This document shows, one piece after another, positions 1 to 9,608 of a stretch of 64,000 nucleotides of DNA. Every line of letters begins with the position of its first letter. Within the stretch, counting starts at the first letter, position 1. The stretch covers positions 92,066,822-92,130,821 of the forward strand of contig CM076191.1 in NCBI GenBank assembly GCA_038277395.1. Direction: 5' to 3'. A program made the translations under genes and the position numbers. The notes under the pieces are model-generated. The model saw only the letters and a list, made by a program, of their open reading frames with translations, had not been told where the DNA came from and ran no database searches. This DNA comes from Dryocosmus kuriphilus (Eukaryota > Arthropoda > Insecta > Hymenoptera > Cynipidae).

Positions 1-2
1 TC

Positions 3-722
3 GCTGAAACTGCTGGTATCCTGATAAGGCATCCTGTAACTATTATGACAGATTTTGAGTTGGCGATTATCAATGCCGTAATGAAGCACTTCGACGCAGG
101 TGTTATACGACTTTGTCTTTTTCATCTCTGTCAAAGCGTATATCGCAAAATACAAGAGGAAGGTTTTCAGCAGCAGTATGGCGATGAAAATGATGCAAGT
201 ATCCGCGAAGCTGCACGTAGCATGTGTGCCTTAGCTTTCGTGCCCCCCGAAGATGTTCCAGATATATTTGATGTCTTTCATAATGAAGTGCCCGAAAATT
301 TCATTCTCATAGCTCAATACTTCGAAATAAATTACGTACGGGGTATACGAGCTATTGGTAGAAGAAAAGCTGTAAAAGTACGATATGAACCAGCTCTTTA
401 GAACCAATATCATTCAGTTCTTCAAGGATTAGCGCGTACGAACAACGCTTCCGAAGGTTGACATAACCGCTTCCAAATATTAGTCGGGCGGCGTCATCCA
501 AGTCTCTACAGATTTCTGGCTGAGTTACAAAAAAAACAAGCTGATATTGAATATATGTTACGAGAGCTAAGTTTAGGAAAGAAATTAAAAAGTTTATCTA
601 AAAGCAGCCTACAGCGAGTTGAGGAACAGATTTACAGCATTGTGAAAGCTTATCAAGATTATGTCGATGAAGAGAATGAACTCGGATATATTAAAACTAT
701 CGGTTACCATATTCATATATAA
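3..722 (+). pseudogene. MULE-type transposase, C-terminal part, broken
   Basis: One reading frame runs from the window edge to a TAA at 720-722 and is interrupted only by TAG at 399-401 and TGA at 459-461. Both stops fall where this family usually has tryptophan (before NQYHSVL and inside NNASEG-stop-HNRF). The start encodes the DFE catalytic neighbourhood and the CLFHLCQSVYRKIQ helix typical of MULE transposases in insects; the downstream part matches their conserved NN.(S/I)EGWHNRF box and basic C-terminus. The N-terminal part, which usually carries a FLYWCH or similar zinc finger, lies outside the window. The family call rests on remembered motifs; that it is inactive follows from the two stops. 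Confidence 0.8.
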
Positions 723-775
723 ATCTAGATGTAATTACTTTACTATGAATTTTGTGTTACATTGGACATCTAAAA

Positions 776-884
776 ACTGTGGACTTTTCGGTCTGGATAT
801 TTCGGTTTGGACTTTCTTTACTTGTGGACTTTTTGGTCTGGAATTTTCGGTCTGGACTTTTCAGTTTGGACTTTTTGTCATATA
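776..884. repeat. Short tandem repeat, GGACTTTTCGGTCT type
   Basis: Five to six imperfect copies of a unit of about 16-20 bp (GGACTTTTCGGTCT and variants with TTTGG or ATTTTC) lie between the MULE transposase end and the truncated end of the neighbouring Penelope-like element. It may be the subterminal repeat of the MULE, because such elements often have repeat-rich ends, but no matching opposite end is in the window. Confidence 0.6.
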
Positions 885-942
885 ATCATATGGGTAAACT
901 ACCCCAGAAAGTTTACTTTTTGGAAGCGGGTCTTTGAGATTA

Positions 943-2771
943 TTAAAATATCGTGTTTATGTTAAGACTTCTTAAAATATGTTGTATTTTTTCTGAAAGA
1001 TTTTTAATGTAAGGAACAATAGTGAAATAAATAAAATTGGAATTTTTATCATTGATTTTACTTAAATGAGATTCGGAATTGTAAAAAACATGAGTTTCTT
1101 TTTTTGGACAAAAATCAATAAGTGATTTTGAATAACCATTGTTCATTAGTGTTTTTTTTTTAAAATTAAATTGATATTTTTGCTTCTAAATTCAATATCT
1201 GAGATCCTAAACATTCTGAAAAGTATACCAGTAATGACTCCAAATTTCTGATTATTAGGATGTGAAGAACTGAAATTCAAATACCTTCCAGACCAGGTTT
1301 GTTTTTGGTAACAATCAATCTTAAGTTCATCATCATAACGCACAATCAGTGTCTCTAAAAAGCTGATTTATTAGTTTTTTTCCACTTCTATTATAAATCT
1401 AATATTAGGGCTGTAGGAATTGGATATTCAAAAAGCAATCTACGTTTGTCATAAGGAATCGAAGTAATGATGTCATCTACATATCTGTAGTAAAACGGAA
1501 CTGAAAAAGGTAAAGATAGCAGGCATTCAGATTCTAAGTTTTCCATGAACACTAGTAAATCTACTGATCTCCAACCGCTGCAACTCAATACAGCTTAATA
1601 CCTTAGAAATTGGTATATTATTAAACATTGAAACAACATCCAAAGAGACTAAAACATAATTAGATGGGATTTTTTTTATGTATAATTTTTGGAACGAAAG
1701 AAACACTGTCGGAAATATGATATGATGTTTTTCCAATGATTTTATTAAGAATTTTGGAGATAAATTTCGACAGGTTATAAGCAGGACCATTTATTGTAGA
1801 AACTATTCATCTTAGCGGGTTGTTTTTTTATGTATCTTGGGTAATCCATATGCCCTGGGAGTGATAGAAGAATATGATCTTAAAGACTGCCTCAATGTGA
1901 GCAGTAAAACCATTTTGTTATAAAATTTGTAATTAATTTGTTGCATTTATTTTGTACTGTGTAAGTGTATTCAAATTTGGAAATAGAATAAAGATTTTTA
2001 TCTTGAAGCATAGAGCTCATTTTATCATTGCATTCAGTTTTTGATATTGCGATTGTTACGTTAACTTTATCGGCATTGACAAATATTACATGAGGGTCCT
2101 CAAGTTTAAAGTTTCTAATGTAATTGGTATCGAGTATATTTTCAAATTTTTGTCTATTTTTGAATTTAGTCTGGGAAACAAAATCTAGAATTGATTGAGT
2201 ACATCGGTTGCGCATAAAATTGTTATCATCTCTATCTAATTGGTAAATTTCTGTTTCAATAGAAGAAATGAAATTTTTAACTCAGATCATTTACATTGTA
2301 ATTATTATATGGAAATTTTGAACCTAGTGAAATCAGACTTATTACATCCTCCGGAATATTAATGTTTGTAAGATTTTTAAACCAATTGTTACTGTGACAA
2401 ATTCTACTGTTATAAATATTTTTTTAACGTAATTTTTCAAATTTTTTGATGGAATAAAGTTTTTTACTTTCAAAAAGTTTTTCATATTTAAAATTTTCGA
2501 AAACAAAGAATTTTTGCAAAATGTGATGTGGAATAATTTTATCGGCCATATGTTCAATTTTATTTAATCTGTAAATAGTTTGATTCAAAGAAAAATGAAC
2601 ATCTTTGATTTCGAGATTTAAAATATTGATGGTGAATTGAAGCGAAAGAGAATCTAAATGTTTTGAATTGATCAAATCGTTAAAATATAAACGTTTGAGA
2701 TTATGAATAATATGAAGTGGAATCATCTCAAATCGTCTGCAACGAAGGAAGAAAATCCTTTGGTTAACCAT
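943..2771 (-). pseudogene. Penelope-like reverse transcriptase, fragmented
   Basis: Minus-strand pieces at 2424-2771, 1892-2215, 1527-1790, 1391-1588, 1146-1343 and 943-1146 line up in order with a PLE polyprotein. They include the N-terminal region (IIPHHILQKFFVFENFKYEK), the Asn/Asp-rich finger region, a palm segment LVSLDVVSMFNNIP, and the active-site box YVDDIITSIPYDK, in which YVDD is the catalytic motif. The frame changes several times and stops intervene, so it cannot make a full protein. The GIY-YIG endonuclease that should follow is cut off at the left end. Family assignment is secure from RT motifs shared with PLE 2; the number of frameshifts is approximate. Confidence 0.75.
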
Positions 2772-2964
2772 GTTGGCTTTCTTTTTATTTAAATTGGGCC
2801 ATTCCTTTAAGAGTGATGCGAAATAAACTCCATAAATCTAAGCGATTGCCATGAAAAAACCCCAAACTCGGGCAGTATTAGCGAAATTCGTTGTTGATAT
2901 TGAATGAGTCACGACTTTGTAGAATTGTATCAATATCGACTCAATAGAATATGTCAATAAAGTT

Positions 2965-3030
2965 TCAGCAAGATGTATTTAAATATTTTGATACGTATCG
3001 GCTACTATGAGAGCCCTCTTCAGTCAAAAC
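2965..3030 (-). ncRNA. Hammerhead-ribozyme-like motif of PLE 1, core mutated
   Basis: On the minus strand there is CTGAAGA, then a stem GGCT...AGCC, then GATAC. Hammerhead cores need CTGANGA and GAAA around stem II; here the second box reads GATA, so this copy would be dead. Penelope-like elements are known to carry such ribozymes in their terminal repeats. The intact version is in the copies at 15096-15160 and 16675-16745. Confidence 0.45.
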
Positions 3031-3059
3031 AAATTTATGTCTAAAATTTAAAAAAATTA

Positions 3060-4536
3060 CATCAAGATTAAAAGAATACAATTACATAAAATCAACCAAA
3101 GATAAAAAATTGTAGGTTATGAAAGTTAAGCATACCTGAATTGAACACATCGTCAATAAAATTATTCCACATCAAATTTTGCAAAAAATTTTTTGTTTTT
3201 GAAAATTTTAAATATGAAAAACTTTTTGAAAGTAAAAAATTTTCTTCCATCAACAGATTTGAAAACTTACGTTGGAAAACAATTCATAACAGTAGAATTA
3301 GTGACAGTAACAATTGGTTTAAAGATCTTACAAACATTGATATTCGAGAGGATGTAATAAATCTGGTTTCACTAGGTCCAAAATTTTCATATAATAATTA
3401 CAATGTAAATGATCTGAATGTTCAAAATTTTATTTCTTCGATTGAAACAGGAATTTACAAATTAGATAGAGATGATAAAAATGTTATTCGCAACCGATGA
3501 ACTCAATCAATTCTAGATTTTGTTTCTCAGATTAAATTCAAAAATAGACACAAAAATTTGAAAATATACTCGATACCAATTGTATTAGAAACTTTAAACT
3601 TGAGAACCCTGATGTAATGTTTATCAATACCGATAAAGGTAACGTAACAGTCGCAATAACAAAAACTGAATACAATGATAAAATGAACTCTATGCTTCAA
3701 GATAAATATCTTTATCCAATTTCCAAATCTGAATGCACTTCCACAGTACAAGATAAATGCAACAAATTAACTGCAAGTTTAGAACAAAATGGTTTTATTG
3801 GTCACATTGAGGCAAAGTCTGTAAGATCATATTCTTATATCACTCCCAGGTCATATGGATTACCTAAGATACATAAAGAAAACAACCCGTTAAGATTAAC
3901 AGTTTCTACAATAAATAGTCCTGCTTATAACCTACCGAAATTTATCTCCAAAATTCTTAATAACATCATTGGAAAAACATCATACCATATTTCCGACAGT
4001 GTTTCTTTCGTTCAAAAAATTAAACATAAAAAAATCCTATCTGATTATGTTTTAGTCTCTTTGGACGTTGTCTCAATGTTTAATAATATACCAATTTCAA
4101 AGGTATGAAGCTGTATTGAGTTGAAGTGGTTGGAGATCAGTAGATTTACTAGTCTTCCGATGGAAGTGTTTATTGATTTGGTTAAAATATGTCTTAATTC
4201 TACCTTTTTTAAGTTCAACAATCTAACGTACAAGTAGGTATCTGGACTAGCTATGGGCTCACCTCTTTCTTAGGCAGCAGCCAATACCATCATGGAAAAC
4301 TTAGAATCTGAATGTCTACTATCTTTACCTTTTTCAGTTCCGTTTTACTACAGAAATGTAGATGACATCATAACTTCGTTTCCTTATGACAAGCGTGGAT
4401 TGCATTTTTAATAAATTCAATTCTGACAGCCCTAATATTAAATTTACAATAGAAGTTGAAAAAAACTAACAAATCAGCTTTTTAGATACCCTGATGGTGT
4501 GTTATAATGATGAACTTAAGATTGATTGTTACCAAA
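3060..4536 (+). mobile_element. Penelope-like element (PLE 2), first part
   Basis: This plus-strand PLE lacks its 5' end and breaks at about 4536 after the RT, where the inverted-repeat arm begins. Its sequence resumes at about 15586 (ACAAACCTGG...) exactly where PLE 1 has uninterrupted sequence (1290-1330, minus strand). The insertion point is flanked by GTTACCAAA on the left (4528-4536) and GTTAAAAC on the right (15579-15586), which looks like a short duplicated target. Confidence 0.8.
3141..4536 (+). pseudogene. Penelope-like reverse transcriptase, N-terminal and palm part
   Basis: Plus-strand coding is open at 3141-3500 and 3617-4108, then continues in broken frames to 4536. The 3617-4108 piece holds the SYGLPKIHK...PLR motif that marks PLE reverse transcriptases, followed by INSPAYNLPKF and the palm motif A segment LVSLDVVSMFNNIP. 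Past 4108 the active-site region is present as YRNVDDI (from about 4350), where the usual YVDD reads NVDD, with a stop and frameshift. The rest of the polyprotein lies at 15586-16310. The protein would nick and prime DNA synthesis with its C-terminal GIY-YIG nuclease; this copy is dead. Confidence 0.75.
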
Positions 4537-4544
4537 TATACCAA

Positions 4545-5430
4545 TATACTACTTCAGGCTCAAGCTATATATTTGGTCCGCACATGATCTCCCTGGCAAA
4601 AATCCGCGTCGGGTTTCCCTACCTTTCCTTCTGTTATTTCCGTGACTATTCCAATAAGTTTTACGCAACTACTTTGTCTGGGGTACTTAGTAAACTGATA
4701 GCTATATAACAGAGCGACACAAAAAAAAATGAAAGTGTCATTGCAATGAACTACAGTACCCTACCCTTACGTATTCTGATCCGCTGAAAATGAAACCGGA
4801 ATCGAAACCTTTCTATCACGTCAAGTTTTTGAGAAAGTTGATGTTTTTGGAAATTACTTTGAAACAATGTAGGGCACCATCCTGAAGTTCTAGACATCTA
4901 AGAGTGCTCAATTTAAAGTTCGAAACTTTTTCTTTGAACAGTTGAAACTAAAAAATTTTTCCGTCACTTGTCTTGAGCGGTAATATGTTTCTGCTGCGCG
5001 CGCGCTCGCTCATAACTCATCACTTCGCTGCTCGGGTAGTGAGCAGGAGCGCGCGCGCAGCAATAACCCATTTCCGCTCATGATAGGCGACCAAAGTATT
5101 TTTTTTATATATAAACATTTTCAAGAAAGAGGTTCAGGCTTTAATTTGAGCCCCATTAGAAGCGTCTAGAATTTCAGTATTGCGCTCGACATTGTTCTTT
5201 CTGCAGAGTTAGCTGCAATTCAGCTTTGTTTCGTATGCTTTTTATTTGTTCCAACGAAAATTCCAAGTGTATTGCACATATTTTCGGTCAGATTTAGGTC
5301 CGGAGATTGATCTGGGTGATCTAAACGCATCATTATGCGTGTTTTCAGAAATCCCTTGAACAGCTTCGTCTTATGTTTGGGGTTATTATCTTGCTGATGT
5401 GCCTTCGTTGCGCACAGTGATCACAATATT
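4545..5430. repeat. Left arm of 1.84 kb inverted repeat, outer part
   Basis: This stretch is the reverse complement of about 17210-18093, nearly base for base. It includes the Tc1 fragment (minus strand here, about 5226-5428), the CG hairpin element (4974-5080) and an outer end ATACTACTTCAGG that matches CCTGAAGTAGTAT at 18081-18092. The arm is interrupted at 5430 by the gypsy element and continues at 14631. Confidence 0.9.
4974..5080. repeat. Small CG-rich hairpin element, left copy
   Basis: About 107 bp with imperfect inverted ends (TGAGCGGTAATATG and CATTTCCGCTCA) and inner alternating CG blocks, TGCTGCGCGCGCGCTC facing GAGCGCGCGCGCAGCA. It can fold into one long hairpin. The same unit lies inverted at 17558-17665 because it belongs to both arms of the large inverted repeat. 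It may be a tiny non-autonomous element. Confidence 0.7.
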
Positions 5431-5814
5431 TGTAACATAGATGTTGCGTGGCTGCCCGAGCGACGGGACCCTTTGCCGAGCCCGCCCGGGAATCCACGAA
5501 GGATCCCGTGCGTGTGGCTGGCGGCAGCTCTCGTTGCTCGTGCAGTCAGTCAGTCTGTTGGTCTCAGTTTGGATATATGGCCGTTGGCTAGTCTCGCATA
5601 GTCACTTGTCAGCGTCACCAGTCTTGTTTCGTCGTCTAGCTCTATTCCTGTATTACGGTGTCGATGGTATATTCGCCCACAACACTCGACTGGATTTCCA
5701 CATTAAGCTGAATAAATATGTAAGTTATGCTAATCTATGCCTTTTATTGTGTCTCTACCTTAATCTCGGAGCCCACTTCCTTCTCCCTTCCCCGGTGAGA
5801 TCCTCTGCTCTACA
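5431..5814 (+). repeat. 5' LTR of gypsy element
   Basis: 384 bp, TG...CA ends, with AATAAA near 5711 that could be the polyadenylation signal. It is longer than the 3' LTR mainly because of an 11 bp block (GCCTTTTATTG region, about 5739-5750) missing from the other. Confidence 0.95.
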
Positions 5815-5816
5815 CC

Positions 5817-5827
5817 TGGCGCCCAAC
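5817..5827 (+). promoter_or_regulatory. Primer-binding site
   Basis: TGGCGCCCAAC begins 2 bp after the 5' LTR. Such a TGGCGCCC stretch pairs with a tRNA 3' end in many gypsy-type elements. The exact tRNA was not determined. Confidence 0.75.
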
Positions 5828-7175
5828 AAAAAGAACCCAAAAAATTCCCTAATCTTCCCCCTTATCCCGCCGAGATTATAAAAAAAAACAATATCAAACT
5901 CCATGACCCGACATCCGACTCCAAATTTGCATGCCACATATCTCCCGCCTATGCCATTCAATATTGAAATTGTGACATTTTTCATGCCTGTTGTATAATA
6001 ATTTTAATGATATTGTTGATGTTATAATATATTTGATGATTTGGCCATGTTTCGGATTTGTACTATATCATGTTAGGAAGTGACAGTGTATTGGGTTGCA
6101 AAGTGCGGAGAAACCAAATCGGAAAATTATTAAAATTGAAAGATTAGCAGCAGCAGAATCTTTGAAAATAAAAGTGTTTAGGGAAATGGTTAATTTGGGA
6201 ATAAAATTTTAAATAAAAGTAAAAAGGAAATATTTAAATTGAAAATAAAATTTCAAAGAAAATAAAATTAAAGGAAAAACTCACAGGTCAAAATATAAAG
6301 TGAAAAGAAAAATTGTCATAAGAAAACAAAATTTTGGGAAAACTATTAAATTTAAAAAGGAATAACATTTTAAAAGAAATCCAAAAGGAAATAAAATCGT
6401 TTCAAGAAAGAATATAATTGAAAAATAAAATCGAAATAACTTGGGAAACCTACAGAGAGATAAAATTCGCATCAAACATTTGATTGAGCAGTACAAGGTC
6501 AGTAGTCTTGCTTTCAAAACAAGATGGAATGTGGCGAGAATGAAATATAAAGGGAGTCGAAATATTCAAAGTTAACAAGGAATTAAATTTTAATGAGGAA
6601 TATGAAACCTTTGAGAAATGAAAAGAAATTCGACTGTCATCGCATATACAAACCATCCTACGTCACAGAGTGACTAGTTGCGTGACGGGGGGGGTGCAGT
6701 GTACGCACGAAATACAGACCGCGGTACGGTAGAGGGTAACTAACTCACCGGACGGCGGGCTGTCCGCGAGGTCGCGAGTACTGAGCGCGCAAAGGTCACG
6801 CGCTGTACTTTGCAAACCAGGCTACTTACAGCAAAAATAAACAAATTTTCGGATCACATGGATTAATGTAATAATCCGGAATATTGAAAATAAAATGTAA
6901 ATTAAATTAAGAAACTCAAAAGGAGAATTGGCAAATACGAAGCCAACAGGCTAAAAGGAAAATCATACAGGATGTCCAAATAATAAACGGACAACGTAGT
7001 ATAGAAATAACATATATACTATAGCAATAGGGAGCCATACATATATATATAGGGTGTCCCCCGAAACATTTAAATTACAGGTTAATGTAGTATCGACGGC
7101 TGTACAGCCCAAACAACCGTAGATACTACAAAGGGAAGAAAATTAAGATTTTTAACGATTATCCAATCTGTATTA
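5828..7175 (+). other. Untranslated leader of gypsy element
   Basis: About 1.35 kb of A-rich, mostly AAAT/GAAA-type sequence without a credible long reading frame. It includes a GC-richer block at about 6660-6830. It sits where the packaging leader of an LTR element would be; no specific signal was recognised. Confidence 0.6.
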
Positions 7176-7571
7176 ATGAAACTCAGATCAGGGAATTTAA
7201 AAATAAATAAAAACAAAATGAAGAAACAAACGGAAATTCAAACCGATCAAGAGAGCCTGGACTTGGAAGGAGCTATAGCACTTCCAACTCCGGACTCTGG
7301 AATAAACAAAACATCAAATACGGGTACAATGCCCAAAATAATAAACCGATCCGTGGGACGAGGTAGGAGTTTTCGTAAAAATAATAACGAAACAACACGA
7401 ATGGGAAAATCGGGTAGGGACTTGGAAATTACAAACAAAGAACCAAGTAAAATAATTAACCCTTATGCGTCATTAGCTTGGGACCATACAGATTTACCAA
7501 CACTAAATTTACCCAGGCAACAAAAAAACTTAACAGAGGATCGAGAAATCTTAGGGACGATTAACAAATAA
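7176..7571 (+). pseudogene. Gypsy gag, N-terminal segment
   Basis: 131 codons from an ATG (MKLRSGNLK), a beginning often seen in gypsy gag proteins (basic, RSG). The polar protein has no recognisable domain. The frame closes at 7569-7571, but the next frame is open from at least 7561 and leads into the main gag at 7594 (reading KTFEIDSFLE just before it), so one small indel near 7560 most likely split a single gag of about 640 residues. A true separate upstream ORF is the less likely alternative. Confidence 0.6.
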
Positions 7572-7593
7572 AACATTTGAAATTGACTCATTC

Positions 7594-9120
7594 TTGGAAA
7601 ACAACACTCAATTTTTATTAGAGACAGACGAACTCTTAAACAACGCGGAATATAACGAGTTCATGAATAAACAAAAGGAAAGATTTTTCAGGGAAAAAAG
7701 GGAAGAATCGAGACAGTTAAGACAAAATTTAAACCCGTCGGCACATAGCTCGTTTAACACACAAAAGGAATTAAAAGAAACAGAATTAGCACAACAGAGA
7801 AATGAAACAAAAACTAGGCATTCGGTTCACTTTGACGCAAAGGGGGAAGAATATTTAAGAAACCCCGAAAGAAACAGATCCCGTAGGTCATCAGTAGCTA
7901 GGGAAAGATCTAGAAGACGATCACACACCCAATATAGTTCGGAAAGCGAAACAGAACCCGCTTTAAGAAACAATAACGAGACAATACAGGCGACATGTTT
8001 CCCATTTGGAATGGTACAAACACCATTCCAAATAATGACAAATTGGCAGGCGAAGTTTAGAAATAACAAGGAGGATAGCCCAGCTAATTTTCTGGAGGAC
8101 CTAAAAAGATTTAAAAGGGGTTATAGGATCAACGATCGCGACGTATTAGAAAATCTAGATGCGATTTTAATAGAAGACGCGCGCGATTGGTTTGCGATAA
8201 ATAAGAACTCGTGGAGAAACTTATCAGATTTTTTCAAAGATTTCACAAGCGCATACATTGATGAAAGATTTTCGGAAGAGGTTAAACAGAAGATTAAATT
8301 TTGTAACCAGAAAAAGAATCAGGATATCCATACGTATTTAACTGAAATTCGAAAGCTTTTTACAAAATTATACCCTAGAAAAAGTCTAGAATGGGAATTG
8401 CGTAGAACATACGAGAATCTCCGAATAGAGTACAAAATGTATATCAAGAGGAATGATTTCGAAACATTTGATGAACTCGAGGAACTGGGAAAGGAATGGG
8501 AAACAGAATTGGCGAAATCAAAAATTAGGGGACAAATCCTGCAAATAACGGAACCAAAGATCGAGGAAAAAAATGATCAAAAAAGAAACGTTGACGGAAA
8601 TAATACAGAACCCAAAAAGGAGGATAGGAAAGAAAATAATAACGGAAAAAACTATAATGAGGGCAAAAAGCATTTTAAAAATCGATATCCATTTCCACCC
8701 TTCGGATTTCCATTTTTACCCTTCCAACCTCAATTCCAACAAAACCAAAGGCCAAATTTTAAACCAAGATTCCCAAATTACAATCAAATATTCCCAATGT
8801 TTAACCAAATGTCATTAGGAGGGAATCAAAAACAAAATAATCCCATGATAGAATTCCCAAGCGAAAAAGAAGAAAATCCGGGAGGGGAAAATAAAGACCA
8901 AAACCCCCAGAAACCAAATTTTGGAAATAAACCCCAAAATCCGGGAAATAACGGAAACAGGAAAAATAAAACAGATGATAGTTCGGGAAAAAACTCGAAT
9001 TCAGAAAACAAGAAAGAAAACAACGATTCGAATTGTTTTTATTGTAAAATGCCAGGTCATTTTAAAAGAGAATGTCCTTATTATTTATATAACCAGGGAA
9101 ACTACCAGGGCGGATATTAG
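7594..9120 (+). CDS. Gypsy gag polyprotein with CCHC zinc knuckle
   Basis: 508 codons. The N-terminal third is acidic/basic and Ser-Arg rich. Residues about 150-310 form the gag capsid-like region (retrotransposon gag fold: NFLEDLKRFKRGY, ARDWFAINKNSW, YLTEIRKLFTKLYP). The rest is Asn/Lys/Pro-rich. A zinc knuckle lies at the C-terminus (about residues 480-495: CFYCKMPGHFKREC, a C-X2-C-X4-H-X4-C box). The protein would coat and package element RNA in the cytoplasm. The protease frame is open from 9093, overlapping the gag end in the -1 frame, which fits classical -1 frameshifting for pol expression. The first in-frame ATG is probably internal, because the true N-terminus is at 7176. Confidence 0.85.
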   Translation: MENNTQFLLETDELLNNAEYNEFMNKQKERFFREKREESRQLRQNLNPSAHSSFNTQKELKETELAQQRNETKTRHSVHFDAKGEEYLRNPERNRSRRSSVARERSRRRSHTQYSSESETEPALRNNNETIQATCFPFGMVQTPFQIMTNWQAKFRNNKEDSPANFLEDLKRFKRGYRINDRDVLENLDAILIEDARDWFAINKNSWRNLSDFFKDFTSAYIDERFSEEVKQKIKFCNQKKNQDIHTYLTEIRKLFTKLYPRKSLEWELRRTYENLRIEYKMYIKRNDFETFDELEELGKEWETELAKSKIRGQILQITEPKIEEKNDQKRNVDGNNTEPKKEDRKENNNGKNYNEGKKHFKNRYPFPPFGFPFLPFQPQFQQNQRPNFKPRFPNYNQIFPMFNQMSLGGNQKQNNPMIEFPSEKEENPGGENKDQNPQKPNFGNKPQNPGNNGNRKNKTDDSSGKNSNSENKKENNDSNCFYCKMPGHFKRECPYYLYNQGNYQGGY

Positions 9121-9608
9121 GCGAAAATAAAATAACACCTAATATCGGAACGCCAGAATATTTAAGTTCGGATAAAGATGAAATCACAGAAACACGTTTT
9201 CATCTAATGACAAAATTCGAAAAAGATTTATTTCGAATTCTAATAGATACAGGTGCCTCACACTCCTATGCAGGAGAGAAATTAATTGAAAAAATTAAAA
9301 AAGAAAAATTTAGCATCTTCAAACCGGATTCTAATTGCCTATTGGTCGCCGACGGCGGGAAAGCCGAAATAATAGGACAGGTTGTCATCCCAATTTTAAT
9401 AGGGAAGGAAATAAAACACGTACTTTTCAGGTTGGTCCCAAAATTAAATTCAGTAGGAATTCTAGGCACAGATATGCTAAAAAGCCTAAAAATGACCCTG
9501 GATTACAACACAGAAACTTGGTGGTTACCAGGTAGCCCTCCCAGCGTTATTAGCCCTCACGCGTTATTTAATGGAAGCACAACCAAACGCATTACCCCGT
9601 CCAATTAA
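9093..9608 (+). CDS. Gypsy retroviral-type aspartic protease
   Basis: The frame is open from 9093 (first ATG 9207) in the -1 frame relative to gag. It carries the catalytic triplet in LIDTGASHSYAG, the flap-like region LLVADGG and the second conserved block GILGTDML, as in pepsin-like retrotransposon proteases. It would cut the Gag-Pol precursor. It ends at 9608 while the RT frame is already open, overlapping by at least 38 bp, so either a second frameshift is used or an indel separates protease from RT. Confidence 0.85.
   Translation, partial: PGKLPGRILGENKITPNIGTPEYLSSDKDEITETRFHLMTKFEKDLFRILIDTGASHSYAGEKLIEKIKKEKFSIFKPDSNCLLVADGGKAEIIGQVVIPILIGKEIKHVLFRLVPKLNSVGILGTDMLKSLKMTLDYNTETWWLPGSPPSVISPHALFNGSTTKRITPSN

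Larger units (their letters stand above)
880..3060 (-). mobile_element. Penelope-like element (PLE 1), 3' truncated
   Basis: Read on the minus strand, this copy starts with a terminal region that contains a hammerhead-like core (about 2965-3030), continues through a fragmented reverse transcriptase, and stops at about 880 just before the GIY-YIG endonuclease domain, whose beginning is seen in the sister copy near 15950. Sequence is shared nearly base for base with PLE 2 on the plus strand, so the two lie head to head around 3050-3140. Confidence 0.8.

Noticed and set aside
5441..5881. ORF across the 5' LTR (146 codons) and its partner in the 3' LTR
   Set aside because: It lies in the LTR and continues into the primer-binding site. 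It carries no recognisable domain and is an accident of GC-rich LTR sequence.
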